From Salvator merianae (lineage: Eukaryota > Chordata > Lepidosauria > Squamata > Teiidae): 64,000 nucleotides of DNA. The stretch is taken from contig QVOM02000034.1 in assembly GCA_003586115.2 (NCBI GenBank), positions 115,182,815 to 115,246,814 on the forward strand, in the 5' to 3' direction. The position numbers were made by a program, and so were the translations under genes. A model generated the notes under the pieces. The model did no database searches. It had not been told where the DNA came from and saw only the letters and a program-made list of their open reading frames with translations. Shown one piece after another: positions 23,974 to 35,639 of the stretch (the first letter of the stretch is position 1; each line of letters starts with the position of its first letter).

Positions 23974-24096
23974 GCTACATAGGTTTGGAGGATTGACTTC
24001 AGACTGCTTTAAGAAGAATGTGCCACAGGAAAGGGGGGAAAGAAAAATATAGCAACAGCAGCAAGCAAATGCTAATACTATACTTCTTCTAAAAAC

Positions 24097-24102
24097 AATA
24101 AA
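24097..24102 (+). terminator. NTNG1: Possible proximal poly(A) signal
   Basis: AATAAA about 125 bp after the stop codon. May allow a short 3' UTR form; unproven. Confidence 0.35.
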
Positions 24103-24602
24103 AGGGACGTAAAATTTCCACACATACATAGACAAGAAAAGGCCCAACTAAACTAAGCCATATCTATCCATTGTGGACAAGCCTGCGAGTCAAGACTTTA
24201 TTTTGTTGCTCCAGCTTAAGCAGGCAGCCGTCAGTACTATCACTACTACTCACAGTTTCAGCTGCCAGAGCTCACACAGGATGGAAAAGGCTTTGATTAC
24301 CCATCCCAGACGGGAATACAAAAATGAAAAAGAAAACAAACCAGACTTCAGAAACCACGTTCCTCCGATCCGGTGCGGAACTGTACCTCTTCCCAGTGTG
24401 TGGACCAACCAAATAGAGGCATTCTTTGCTGTCAGTGCATTGTGGGTATAAGGAAATCTGTTATAAAGCTGCCATATTGGCCTGCTTCAGCCCCTGAACC
24501 CCCTTCCAACTGTGCTTTAGTGAACGTTGCTATGTAACCCTTGTTGGTTGAACGATTTCTTTGTCTGATGTTAGTAATGCACCTGTGTTCCAGCCCCTCC
24601 TC

Positions 24603-24608
24603 AATAAA
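24603..24608 (+). terminator. NTNG1: Possible intermediate poly(A) signal
   Basis: AATAAA about 630 bp after the stop, with T/G-rich sequence following (CCTTGTATATTTTAG). Confidence 0.35.
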
Positions 24609-25055
24609 TCTGAAGCCAGTCATATCCTTGTATATTTTAGAGGTGCTGCATTAGAGCAATGCGGCACCTGCCTACTGTACAAGAGTGGCTATAGGGGGGA
24701 AAAAGAGTGTATTTATCCTTTTGTATTCAAATGAAGTTATTTTTCTTGACTAACGTAAGACGTAGATTTTTTGTATTATTGCCAATTTGTGTTAACAGAC
24801 AATTGAGTAATGTACTTTAATCCTAATCAGATTAAGGGGGAGGGATTTCTTTGTTTTTGTTTTTGTTTTAATTTCATCCTCTTTCCCCCCTCCTTTTTCT
24901 TCTTCTTTGCATTTATTTGTGCAGAGATTTCTCTGTATGGGCAACGTGCTGGCATCAAAGAATATCAGTTTACATATTATAGCAAGTGTAATAAGATTCC
25001 ACCAAAGGACATTCTAAATGTTTTCTTGTTGCTTTAACACTGAAAGATTTAAGAG

Positions 25056-25061
25056 AATAAA
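25056..25061 (+). terminator. NTNG1: Likely distal poly(A) signal of NTNG1
   Basis: AATAAA followed within about 30 bases by a likely cleavage zone and then T-rich sequence. It is the last such hexamer before intergenic repeats begin. Confidence 0.6.
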
Positions 25062-25080
25062 AACTCCTGCGTAAACTATT

Positions 25081-25829
25081 TCAGGGATTAGTTTTGCAAT
25101 TTCTTAACAGCGTTATATTGGATGAATTGAACTTCTATAGCAGAATTATGCAGACACAGCAAGGTGATAGTAAACCTCCATGTTAACCACTGTCAGTTCT
25201 CAAAGTAGAGAGAAAATCTCCATAAATAATAGTTATATCAGAAATATGAAAGATAATATTTGGAGCACTAGTCAGAGAGAAACACTATCAAAATATTCCT
25301 TCCATACACATTAACCATACACACATAGCTAAAACAAAATCTTGCCACAGTTAGAACACCTTCGTTAAAACATCAGAATTTGCACTTCCTAGCCAAAATA
25401 TCAAAATTCAGCATAGGGCTGTTTGAATTGGTTAAGCAAATTAAGTTAATACAAAATAAATGTTCTGTGAGAAACTGCCGAATATTGGTTGTTTTTATAT
25501 CAGCTGCCAGAAGCTATCCAAGTTTGTTTGTTTATTTATTTATTTTATTGTGTAGGATAAGGGTCTCCCAAGATTACTGACAAAACAGAAAAACGAGTTA
25601 AAAAATATTGTAGCTTATGATATCCAGATCAATAATCAGCCATATGTTCAGACACTGTTTAAAACAGCTTAGATTTGAAGGGAAGGCAGTCTCTGAAAAC
25701 AGATAAAGGCATCTGCTGAGTCTTCAAATAAAAGTATTACCAAAAGAATGGTGCTACTACAAAGAAGGCCTTTCCCATCCTTTGCACATCAGATCAGTGG
25801 TGCCACTCACAGGAGAAACTTTGTAACTG
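25081..25829. other. Intergenic, beyond NTNG1
   Basis: No gene. A TTTATTTATTTATT run at about 25525-25545 followed by AGGATAAGG may be a LINE tail in reverse. Confidence 0.4.
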
Positions 25830-26580
25830 GTCTCAGTTCATATTAACAGCTTACTGAAAAGTTTCCCAATGGATGCCACAGGGTTCAGTCTTCATCCTGA
25901 TATATTTCTTAATGACATGTATAATGAAGTGGTTAGAATTCTTGATAAAGCTGCAGAAGATACAAAATTGAATAGGATAGGCATTGTTCTTCTCTTGAAC
26001 GAACATTCGAAGTGTTCTTGATAGGTTGGAGAATGAGACTAAAGATAGCAATGAAATTCAACAAAAACCAAAAGTAAAATAGTGCACTTAAGACACAGGA
26101 GTAAAATGGACAGAATGGGCTTGGTGATGCTATGTGTGAAAAATGTCTTATAACGTTAGTCAACAACAATCCAAGCAATATGGTGTGCAGTCAATAGGGC
26201 AGGTGCAATTCTGAGCTATATTACTGGAATATGTTTCTTTCCCACTCTGTTTAACAACTGGCTAGGCAATGCCGTGACTAGCGTGCTCACATTGGTAAAA
26301 GAAGGATTCAGGTAACTTGTAACAGGCTTTGAGAAGGACCAAAAATAAATAAATAACCAGGAGACTGGAAATGAGGGTTTAAGAGAATCAGCTGCATCTA
26401 GCCCAGAGAAGACAGTTGAGGAGAAATATGATAGCATTATTCAAATACCTGAAAGCAGGTCACAGAGAAGAAAATGAGATGTTCTCCAGTAACCCAGAAC
26501 ACAGGATGTGGAATAATTAGTTTGACTTAAAGTGAGGTTGGGATAATGGCTGTTCAATAGTGTAACTGACTGAGGACATC
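25830..26580 (+). mobile_element. Degraded non-LTR retrotransposon fragment
   Basis: Translated pieces resemble CR1-like LINEs: DIFLNDMYNEVV and AEDTKLNRIG, corresponding to the family's FLNDM and FADDTKL region, in which the catalytic FADD has decayed to AAED. About 500 bp later, GATAGCATTATTCAAATACC resembles the code for the family's downstream MFKYL motif. Many stops; no function expected. Confidence 0.55.
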
Positions 26581-27641
26581 TACTGATGAAGCAATCATAC
26601 CCTGGCCAGCTTGGTGATGTTTTCTTTGGACTTCTACATGAAGCACTGAGTGGGACTCAGTATCCTATATGCCCCCGTAAATTGATGAGTCTGTGTGAAA
26701 TTAACTGTCTGTTCTTGATGATCATTATAGATCAAATATTGTTTTGTTGCGATTTACTGTATTGTTGTTGAGTCAGCAGCTGCCAAGCACTGGCTGCTGC
26801 TACTGTCCAGCTTTCCAGGACTGTCATATGCTGAATGATAGCAAGCCAGATGCCAAGTGGTACCTCATGCCCCCTTTCAGATGCCACATATGTTGACTGC
26901 TGGTGCCAGATGGTTGGATGGCAAGTGTTAGAGTTAAATATCAAATATTTGATGGACAGTTATGCACTGAAATATTATGCCCTGTCATTTTTTTTTCAGT
27001 GAGCTATTGTGAGGTGTACTCAAATTATTCACAATACTGTGATTGGGTGGATTGCCAGCACAGAAGAAGATACCATCTCTCCTGGAAACACTTCAGGTGT
27101 ATTGCATTACTCTTCATTTTTTTCTTTCATTAATGACTAGTTGATCTGACAGATGAGGATCTGAATAGGGGCTTCTGGAGGACCAGACTGCCTTTGTGTT
27201 ACAAAGCTGGTGAATAGAATGGACGCATTAAAAGCATTTTACCAGATATATTTGTCATATCATGCCAATTACAGCTGAAGCCATCATCAAAGGATAAGTC
27301 CAGAATGATTACAGTATGGTGACTCTTCATATCGGTTTCATTGTATGTAGTATACAATGCATTTTGATACAGAAAAGAAAATATAAGGTGAGTTTCTCTC
27401 TCCCTCTCTCTCCATACATGTTGCAGGGACAGTATTCCGAGCCACAGAATGAGATGCATCTCTGAGGCAAGCCTGTAGTAGAAAAGAGAAAGTCATGGAC
27501 TGATTTGTGAGACTCATAGTAAAAGAGCAGTAATACAGAATCCAAATGAACTATCATGAAAGGCAGATGAATTCTAAGTAAAAATATATATGTAGATAAA
27601 TAGATTTGTGTTAAAACATCATGTGATTCAAACCAATCTAG
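26581..27641. other. Intergenic, unassigned
   Basis: No gene or clear repeat. A CTCTCTCC run lies near 27398-27412. Confidence 0.4.
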
Positions 27642-28073
27642 GGGCCTGCTCACACTTATCTGGTAGTGAGGATGGAGACGCTCACTGGAGAAGTACAAAT
27701 TATGCAGTCGAGTCCACACTCTGCCATAACCATAGTGTCTGGAAGCATCTGCAGCCAGTTCCAGACACTACTAGCTGTGGACAGCTAAAATGCTATCCAC
27801 AGCTTGACTGGGAGCAGCAAACACTACCATGCAGATACTATGGTGCAACTGTAGCTACAGCTGTGGCTATACAGTCACACACCATGTCAAAGGTCGGATG
27901 TTGCTGTGGCTGCCATCATGGTGATCAGAACAGCATTCACACTGCAAGTGCTGGAAGTCCAGTCCACAGCAATTCTAGCACTCACAGTGTGAAAGGTCAC
28001 CACACAGCTGGGTACTGACCAGTTTAGAGTGGTATAATTAAACCATTCTACATTGGTCAGTGCAAAAAGGCCC
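27642..28073. mobile_element. Palindromic MITE, family B (copy B2)
   Basis: The left end GGGCCTGCTCACACTT pairs with the right end GTGCAAAAAGGCCC. TAG is directly repeated at both edges (27639-27641 and 28074-28076). Internal blocks include CTAGCTGTGGACAGCTA and GCTGTGG repeats and a GGTATAATTAAACC palindrome near the right end, in the same place as the ATAATTAT palindrome of B1. A 136-codon open frame across it is a by-product of the repeat. Confidence 0.7.
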
Positions 28074-28079
28074 TAGGTT

Positions 28080-28590
28080 TTGGAATCTAGGACAAGATCT
28101 GCATATACCCATTATTCCATACCATGCAAATCCCGTCTTGACCTGGATCAAGTAATCTGGCCTATGATTAAAGGACCATCCACATTATTGTGGTCCAGTC
28201 CAGTCCAACTTCAGAGGGTGGGAGCAAAAATTCCCATTCTCTGAAGCTGCAGGCCAGGACTTTTTTTGATGGGTGCCCAAAAGAGCATACTTCCAGGCCT
28301 GTTTCTAGGAAAAATTGAATCAGCTGCTCACTACCATCCACACATAAGCCACAGGTTCAGTCCACCAGCAGGAAGCACTTCTGAGACTGTTATAAAACTA
28401 TTTCCCATCCGAGTGGGCTACAGCACCATTTTCTTTCCAGACCCGCTCCAACATTGTGTCCATGTCCGCAGTGTGTATAAAACATTCCCTAGGGGACTGC
28501 TAGTCTTGTTCAGCAGCCCATGCGGACACCCGATGCCAGAATATGCTTTTTTAAAAGCAAAAGTCCCCACTTGCATTTGCCATTAAGTTT
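28080..28590. mobile_element. Palindromic MITE fragment, family D (copy D3)
   Basis: Shares GGACCATCCACATT and the core GGGAGCAAAAATTCCC, then TCTGAAGCTGCAGG, with D2 at 16.1 kb. It lies immediately after B2. Ends are ill-defined. Confidence 0.45.
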
Positions 28591-30427
28591 AGGCAGCTGA
28601 TTGAAAGACACCCAGTTAGTGCTTCACAGACCTTTCCATAAGATCCATGTGCAAGTATCCAGAATTTTTAAACACAAACTGAGGAAGCAACTAACATAGA
28701 TAATTTCTTCACAGTAGTCATTAGTGCCCAAGACAGAGCTATGAACCCTTCTGACCATAATCACAGCCCTGCCAATACTACAGATTATTTTCTAGAGGTG
28801 AATTAATACACCACCTATTAAATTACTTTATGAAAATTGTAAAAGCACAGTTTGTACCAAAACCAGACCAAAATATTCTCCCCTGTAACTTGGTACATGT
28901 GAGAGAGCTTGTAGTTGTCAGTCAGCAGGTTTACTGGAATGAACTTTGAGAATATTTGCAACAAAGAAATCAGCATTTATTAACAAAAAGGCAGTTTTGT
29001 CTGACAGCTGCTATATTTTCTCAACCCTGTACTAAATTCTGGTGATTTGCAGAGTATTATAGGAGGTCTTTTTGAACATTTTAATTTTATAATATCTAGA
29101 GGTCAAGGAGATAAAAGTAATGGAGTAGCTATAAACTAATTACTTTTCATATGACGTTTCATTGAAATTAAATATTCATGTCCAAAATCTGAAGTCTACT
29201 CCACACACATAGAAGGCAGCAGAAAGCTGCAAGATTTAACTTTTTATTAAGCTAGATTTAGTATTTAAGGGAAGTGTCAAAATATAAAGCAGTATATTGA
29301 AGAAAAATGCTGCTCCAGCAAATAAAGTTTGTTTTAAAGTATTGCCCAAGGTGTAATAAATTCCTTTTCCCCCTGCCTTTTATTAGCCCAATTACTGCAT
29401 GTGACAGCAAGAAGACTGAGCAAAAAGTAGAAGCAAAAACACCAACCGCAGCAATGTTTCAAAGTCAAGGAAGAATCAAAAGGCAGCAACACTGGGCAAA
29501 TTTGCTTATGAGTAAATATTCTATCATACATAATGCAAATATTTTACAAATATAATATCCTCGAATGGAAGAAAATTAATCAGCACCGAAGCACAGAAAG
29601 GCAGCAAAAGAATAATTATTTCATTCTCTCTAGGCACTACAGGTTCTGAAGTTGAGTCTGTAGTCTTAGAATATTCTTTTTTGGACTTTCCCCCAACCCA
29701 AGAGAAAAATAATTTGGCTGGCAAATTCTCTGTAGGAACAACCACCAAGAGAGAAGTCTGTCTTTTCAGATTTGTTTCTTGGAAAGCCAGTATAGAAGAA
29801 TGACAATAGCAGTAAATGAATGGTATTTGTGAAGTGCTCCACAACAGTGCAGCTGACAGACTGTTTGTTATTCGCACCACTAGGCTTTTGGGGTGTAGAG
29901 AAATAAGATAAGGCAAAGATAAATTAAAGCTTTGGCTGACTGCCAGTCCAACACATATGAAATTGTAGATTTACACCATAAGCACACTCAGGATAATAAA
30001 CAAAAAAAATATACTGCAGCCTCACAGAGGAGTATAAATGCAAATACAGCTGAAGGACACATGGAACCAAGGATTACTTATAATTAAAGTGGATTTCTAA
30101 TATTAAAATGTGGAATTTAAGCTGCCTGAAAATTTATTAGCATAGATCAGAAAACACGCGAAGCATAATTATCAGAAAAGATGCACTTCAGCCATTGTTA
30201 TATACTCGAAGCTTTGCAGAAATGCTCAGAAGGTGGCTCGTGCATGTTTGATTACAGGCACATTTGCAAAACAATGGCAAATTGCAATGAATTTTGTGCC
30301 TGAACTATTTTGACTGAATGTTTAGGGAGGCACATAGACAGGTTTTTCGTTATGTTGAGATACAAGGAAAACCTAATGTTATTCAATGCACTCACTGGGG
30401 CTGTGAGACTGTGGCCGCATCTACACA
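28591..30427. other. Intergenic, repeat-poor
   Basis: AT-rich with few recognisable repeats. A 130-codon minus-strand open frame at 29524-29916 shows no known domain or codon pattern and is not called a gene. About 29030-29320 might be conserved non-coding sequence. Confidence 0.4.
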
Positions 30428-30701
30428 TCATAAGAACATAAGAGGATCCTTGCTGGATCAGGCCACAGCCCATCTAGTCCAGCATTCTGTTTCACACAGT
30501 GGCCCACCAATTGCTTCTGGGCATTCTCAAGCAGAACATAAAGGCAAAACCTTCACCTGCTCATGACTCCTCACAATTGGTTTTACAGACATCCTGCCTG
30601 TCTTTCCAACCTGGAGGCAGTACCTAGGCATCTGTTCTAGTAGCCATTCATACACCTGACCTCCATGAATCTGCCCAATCCCTTCTTAAAGCTGTCCAGG
30701 C

Positions 30702-31519
30702 TAGGGATGGGCGAAAATTTTCGCCACCTTCGCTTTTCGTAGCGAAAACAGCGTTTCTGCTGTTTTCGTGTAGAAAGCGAAATCCCCCCTCCCCGCGAAC
30801 GCGAATGGCGAAAACCTTACCTTCTCTTCGGTGCTTTCGCTGCCTTCGCTGCTAGTAAAAGTTCTACTTCCTCCAACGTGGAGAAAGTAGAATTTCTACT
30901 GGCTCTGCTGTGCTGGTGCAGCAGTTGGTCAGTATATTTGACTGACTGCTACACCAGCCTATTGGATGCCTCACTTCCCTGCTGCCAGGGAAACAGGCAT
31001 CCAATAGAGGCTTCTGTGATGGGAGGGGGAGAAAGACGAGCCGGAGCGCTGGAAAAGGACGTGCACGCCGCAATTCTACGAAAGGTAAGGTTTAAATTTT
31101 TTACTTTACTTTTTTACTTTTTTTATTTACTTGCGTGTTGGGGGGGGATGTAGGGGCTTTTCTTTTTTATTTGTGTGTGGGGGGTGTAGGGGCTTTTCTT
31201 TTTCTTTTTCTTTTATTTATGTGTGGGGGGGGTGCGGGGTGTAGGGGTGGCACATGGCTTCATTGGCAGCAATTGCCCAGCCTGCCGCCTCTGTGCCCGT
31301 TCACCCTTAAAGATATGAACTGCCACACCATATCTTTAAGGGTGGATGGGTACAGAAACGGTGGGCTGGAGTGGCTGGCATTGAAGCCATGGCCGAAAAG
31401 CTTCGGAACAAAGCGAAGCTGGCATTTTTCGGCAAGGTGGTCTTCGCACAAATTTTTTTTTCTCCGGCTTCGTTTCGTTGCGAAGCGAAATCTGAAAAAT
31501 ACCTTCGTGCACACCCCTA
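30702..31519. mobile_element. hAT-type non-autonomous transposon inside CR1
   Basis: 818 bp bounded by TAGGGATGGGCGAAAA at the left and GTGCACACCCCTA at the right (inverted form TAGGGGTGTGCAC). The sequence GTCCAGGC occurs at 30694-30701 and again at 31520-31527: a perfect 8-bp target duplication, the hAT hallmark. Removing the element and one copy restores continuous CR1 sequence. Inside are GCGAAA/TTTCGC-rich subterminal hairpins, a CACCCTTAAAGATAT fold-back (31302-31344) and G/T-rich tandem pieces with TGTAGGGGCTTTTC repeated. No transposase is encoded. Confidence 0.85.
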
Positions 31520-31741
31520 GTCCAGGCTGATGGCTGTCACCACCTCATCCAGTAATAAATTCCACAGACCGATGACCCTCTGGGTGAAAAAAATCTTCCC
31601 CTTGTAAGTCCTAACTTTCCTACCCATCAGCTTCAGAGAGTGCCCTCTGGTCCTAGTGTTCTGTGTGAGAGAAAAAAAACTTCCCTCTGTCCACCTTATC
31701 CATACCATGCATGATTTTATATACTTCAATCAGGTGTCCTC

Positions 31742-33285
31742 TTAAATGCTACTTTTCAAGGCTGAAGAGGCCAAGGTGTTGCAGCCTGGTTTCATAAGGA
31801 ATGATTTCCCTTGATCATTCTGGTTGCCCTTTTCTGTACCTTCTCCAGTTCCACAATATCCTTTCTGAGGTGAAGTGACCAGAATTGTACACAATATTCC
31901 AAGTGTGGCCTCACCATAGATTCCGTAAAGAGGCACAATGACACTTGCCAGCTTGTTGTCTATTCCCTTCCTTATTACTCCTAGCATTGAATTTGCTTTT
32001 TTCACTGCCATTGCACACTGGGTTGACACCTTCATTGAGCTGTCTACCAGAACTCCAAGATCCTTTTCCTGGTCTGTCACAGAAAATTTGGCCCCCATCA
32101 GTTTATAGGTGTAATTGGGGTTCTTTGTCCTGATGTGCATCACTTTGCACTTGCTAAGATTGAAGTGCTTTTGCCACTTCGTTGACCACTCACCCAATGT
32201 CAAGAGATCCCTCTGGAGCTCTTTATAATCACTTTCAGTTTTTACTACCCTGAACAATTTAGTGTCATCAGCAAACTTTGCTAACTCACTACTTACCCCG
32301 TGTCTAGATCATTTATGAATAAATTAAAAAGCAGGGATCCTAATACTGAACCGTGTCGGACCCCACTTTTCACCTCTTTCCACTCTGAGACCTGACCATT
32401 TATTCCAACTCTCTGTTTCCTGTCCTTAAGCCAGTTACCAATCCAGGACAGGACCTGTCCTCTTATTCCGTGACTGTTGAGTTTATTCAGGAGTCTTTGA
32501 TGAGGGACTTTGTCAAAAGCCTTCTGAAAGTCCAGACAGACAATGTCAACTGGGTCACCTTTATCCACATGTTTATTAGCACTTCCAAAGAATTCTAATA
32601 AGTTTGTAAGCCATGATTTACCTTTGCAGAAGCCATGCTGATTTTCTTTCAGCAATGCTTGTTTTTCTATGTGTTTAGCAATTTTATCCTTAATTATGGT
32701 TTCCATCACTTTACCTGGAACTGATGTTAAGCTGACTGGTCTGTAATTTTCTGGATCACCCCTTGATCCATTTTTGAAGATCAGTGTCACATTTGCCACC
32801 CTCCAGTCTTCAGGCACAGAGCCTGATTTTAGGGAAAGATTATATATTTTGGCTAGAAGCTCAGCAATTTCAAATTTGAGTTCTTTAAGAACTCTCGGAT
32901 GAATGCCATCTGGTCCTGGTGATTTGTTAGCATTTAGTTTATCAAGACATGCAAGAACCTCCTCCTTGGTTACTGCTATCTGACCTACTACTTCTGACTC
33001 CCTCCCTGAAAGGATTGACTCAGCTGCTGGCATATGCTCTCTATCCTCCTCAGTAAAAACAGAGGCAAAAAAAAATCATTTAGCCTTTCTGCAGTCTCTG
33101 TGTCCTCTGTAATTATCCCCTTCTGTTCATTATGATCTAGCGGTCCAATTGCTTTTCTGGCTGGATTCCTACTTCTGATAAACTTAAAGAATTTCTTGTT
33201 ATTTCTCTTGATGTTCTTAGCAATGTGCTCTTCAAAGTTCTTCTTAGCATTCCTAATTGCTGCCTTGCAACATCGCAACTCATGA
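31742..33285 (-). pseudogene. CR1 reverse transcriptase, broken
   Basis: Three open pieces in different frames cover the RT. First (up to 32988): CKAAIRNAKKNFEEHIAKN and NKKFFKFIRSRN. Second (33033-32293): KSPGPDGIHPRVL, EDWRVANVTLIFKNG, ENYRPVSLTSVPGKVME, VDIVCLDFQKAFDKVPH (catalytic motif A aspartate present), GVRHGSVLGSLLFNLFINDL. Third: KFADDTKLF (catalytic DD intact, near 32255-32285), then KWQKHFNLSKCKVMHI and KDLGVLVDSSM. A stop and a frame change lie between INDLDTG and FADD, and another near the first/second join, so it cannot make a working enzyme. Confidence 0.85.
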
Positions 33286-34080
33286 GGGGCTAAGGTGCAT
33301 GTTGGCACCACCTTCAGGCCTACAGACTGTCCCTATGGGACAGAATGATCCTCGGAGGTGCCCTTGCTCAGTGCAGAAAAAAACCAACTCTGAAGGCACT
33401 TACTTGCACTCACTGTCTCTCTACAGATGGATAGCAATGGCTGGGGTGACTTACATTAATCACTCTCTGCCAGGTGCCAGTGTGGTATGCACAGAAAATG
33501 GCTATCTTCTACAGCCATTTTTTTCTCCTTCACTTAATGGAGCCGGGGGGGGGCAGAAAGTGTCAAAGGCTGTGCAACAGAGGGGGGAAACCTGGCATGT
33601 GAACAGTCCCACCTGCAAACCATCTCTGAACTGTCTCTAAGCTCTTTTTTTTTTTTAAATAAAGGCCTTTAAAACAGTTCAGTGCAAGGCCTAGGCTCCT
33701 CCCAAGCCTCTCATTCCATGCTCTGGAGCAGAAGAGGCCCCGCCCCCAGTTAGGCTGCTCTGTTCACATTGGACAGACTGTAACCAGTTCTAGCCAGCCA
33801 AAATGGGGCCACTAGAACGGAACAGGGAAACATGCATGCCTCCCTTGTTCTGGTTTAGCAGAGGGACCTATTTTGGTGGTCCTCCTGGGGCTCCGAAGCC
33901 AGAAATTTCACAACAGGTTCCAATGTTCACATGAGCTTCAGAGTGGCACAGTGCAGCATGGGGACTGTCCCATAACAGTCTGTCCAAGTGCAGACGGCCT
34001 TGTTCTGGAACAGCTGGGCCAGTAGCAGCAGTTCCGGTTGGAGCAGTTCAGCTCCCTTAGGTGCAGAAACACCCTAAGCT
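33286..34080. repeat. Unclassified repeat with inverted segments
   Basis: Adjoins the 5' break of the CR1 copy. Holds short palindromes such as CTGTCCCTATGGGACAG (about 33327-33343), a near-repeat GGGACTGTCCCATAACAGTC (about 33961), and a right edge with GGTGCAGAAACACCCTAAG resembling the MITE ends elsewhere. Probably a palindromic DNA element, but no clean pair of ends was found. Confidence 0.35.
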
Positions 34081-34813
34081 TAATTTGCTAAATGGAAGCT
34101 AGAATTTACAATCAACGTGGCTTAACTCTCACTTATGTGCAGAGTAGTTCTTGCTGATCAGTATGGTGCTATTTTGCATGTTGTAGTTATTGAATATTAT
34201 ATAGGTATAAAATCAGTTTCAGAAGAAAAAGGGTTATAAAACAGCATTCATGTATTAGCAGACACTTTTAAAATCAGCTGTTGCACATTCATAGCTAATT
34301 AGATTTTCCCTATATAAATTACAAGTGTTCTTGCCTGATAAGGGATTTGTTGTTATACAAGGAGAAGCTTTGGTAAGCTATTATACATTGTATTATAGAA
34401 TGTCCAGCAATATCTTTCCAGATCTGTGGTCATTAAGTGGCATTGAAGTAAGAGGCTATTAAAGGTGTTATTGGAATCCTTTACTCCTATTACATGTCAA
34501 TCAAAAATTGGCACAGAATTCAATACCAACAACCATAATTACTAATGCTGTTAAAATGAATGTACACATTATTTTCTTCTATCTTTGTAAAGCAGTCTAG
34601 CTAGCTGGAAATGCATCTTTATCAAGCATTTATTATACTTAAATCCTTTCTTCTCAATATATGGATTTTTCTTATTGTGTCCTTTTTGGGGTTACCAGCA
34701 GCTTTTCTGAACACTTGCTAACTATCCAGTGAAACTTCATAATTGCATTTTTCACTTTTTTTTCTGGTTAGTTTGTTGATTGGTATTTGTAACTTAAAAC
34801 TGAAACACAAAAA
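34081..34813. other. Intergenic, unassigned
   Basis: AT-rich, no gene or known repeat. Its composition would fit conserved non-coding DNA, but this is only an impression. Confidence 0.35.
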
Positions 34814-35029
34814 GGCTGCATCCGCACACATGAAAATGTGTCTTGAAAGTGGTTTAGAGGTAGTCGTGTGTGAGCCCTAGTGTTCCCATTCCACCTATAA
34901 TCCACATTAAAGGACCTTAAAAGTACTTTTTTGGCCTTTAATGTGTATTAGAGGCACTAGTATGCAGATGCCACTACCTCTAAGATACTTTCAAGCAACC
35001 TTTTTTTTTTACTGTATATAGATGCAGCC
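34814..35029. mobile_element. MITE with GGCTGCATC ends
   Basis: 216 bp with ends GGCTGCATC and GATGCAGCC and internal inverted arms (GTGGTTTAGAGGTAG with CTACCTCTAAGATAC; GTACTTTTTTGGCC near the centre). AAA flanks both sides (34811-34813 and 35030-35032), possibly a 3-bp target duplication. No coding capacity. Confidence 0.65.
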
Positions 35030-35639
35030 AAAGTTTTCAGCACACTGACTAAAACTGCAGGAATTTGGTTTGGTTTCCCCCTGAAATTCAAAATCTATTC
35101 AAACAACTTGTAGTCTTTAGCATAAGTGTAGGGGCCTTGATGATGATGGAGATGATCACCCTTCTAAGAAATGAAAGGTGATGAAAAATAGTTCTTAAAA
35201 AAAATGATAAAATATGAAATGCATCAAAAATCCAATAAAACGCATCAAAAACATTTAAAAAGCAGTTGTACCGGAAACACCAACCCAACAGTTCTGTAGA
35301 AAGGATAACCTGAATAATATGTGTTAGATTAGACTGCTATGCATAGCAGCTTCTGGATTTTACTTATTTTTCTTCCCTGCAGTAACACCAGGATGTAGAA
35401 ACCAGTGACTCTTCATTTACCGTAATGTTTAGTAGAACTTGTAGGCTTGATACTTTGCACTTGTTTGTCTACAGAAAAGGTGCTCAAGTATGCCTACCAT
35501 TGCACAACATTTGCTAACAGAAGTCAAAGAAATGAACAAAAATACATAACAGGGTTACAGATGATTAGAGAACTTCGAAAGATGATTGGAGGTTATTGAA
35601 TTTGAATTACTGTACTTTTGGTGGTAGAATATGAAATGC
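35030..35639. other. Intergenic, unassigned
   Basis: AT-rich; no gene or repeat family recognised. Confidence 0.4.

Larger units (their letters stand above)
23974..25080 (+). other. NTNG1: NTNG1 3' untranslated region
   Basis: Follows the TAG stop without any splice-like interruption. It holds three AATAAA hexamers; the last, within a GAATAAAAACTCCTGC context, is the likely main end. The sequence shortly before it (about 24950-25050) looks low in repeats. The exact cleavage position is inferred. Confidence 0.65.
30428..33285 (-). mobile_element. CR1 LINE, 5'-truncated, interrupted by a hAT insertion
   Basis: A chicken-repeat-1 type retrotransposon lying on the minus strand. About 2.0 kb of its own sequence remains: the reverse transcriptase region (31742-33285) and the 3' UTR ending in the CATAAGAACATAAGA short repeat at its left edge, the usual form of a CR1 3' terminus. 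The 3' UTR is split at 30702-31519 by a younger DNA transposon. The 5' side stops within the linker before the RT domain and borders a palindromic repeat. Confidence 0.85.

Noticed and set aside
27608..28018. A 136-codon open frame on the + strand
   Set aside because: It coincides with MITE copy B2; its Cys/His-rich look comes from repeated GCTGTGG-type blocks, not a zinc finger.
29524..29916. A 130-codon open frame on the minus strand
   Set aside because: No domain, no conserved motif and no splice or promoter context; an open frame of this length is possible by chance in AT-rich DNA.
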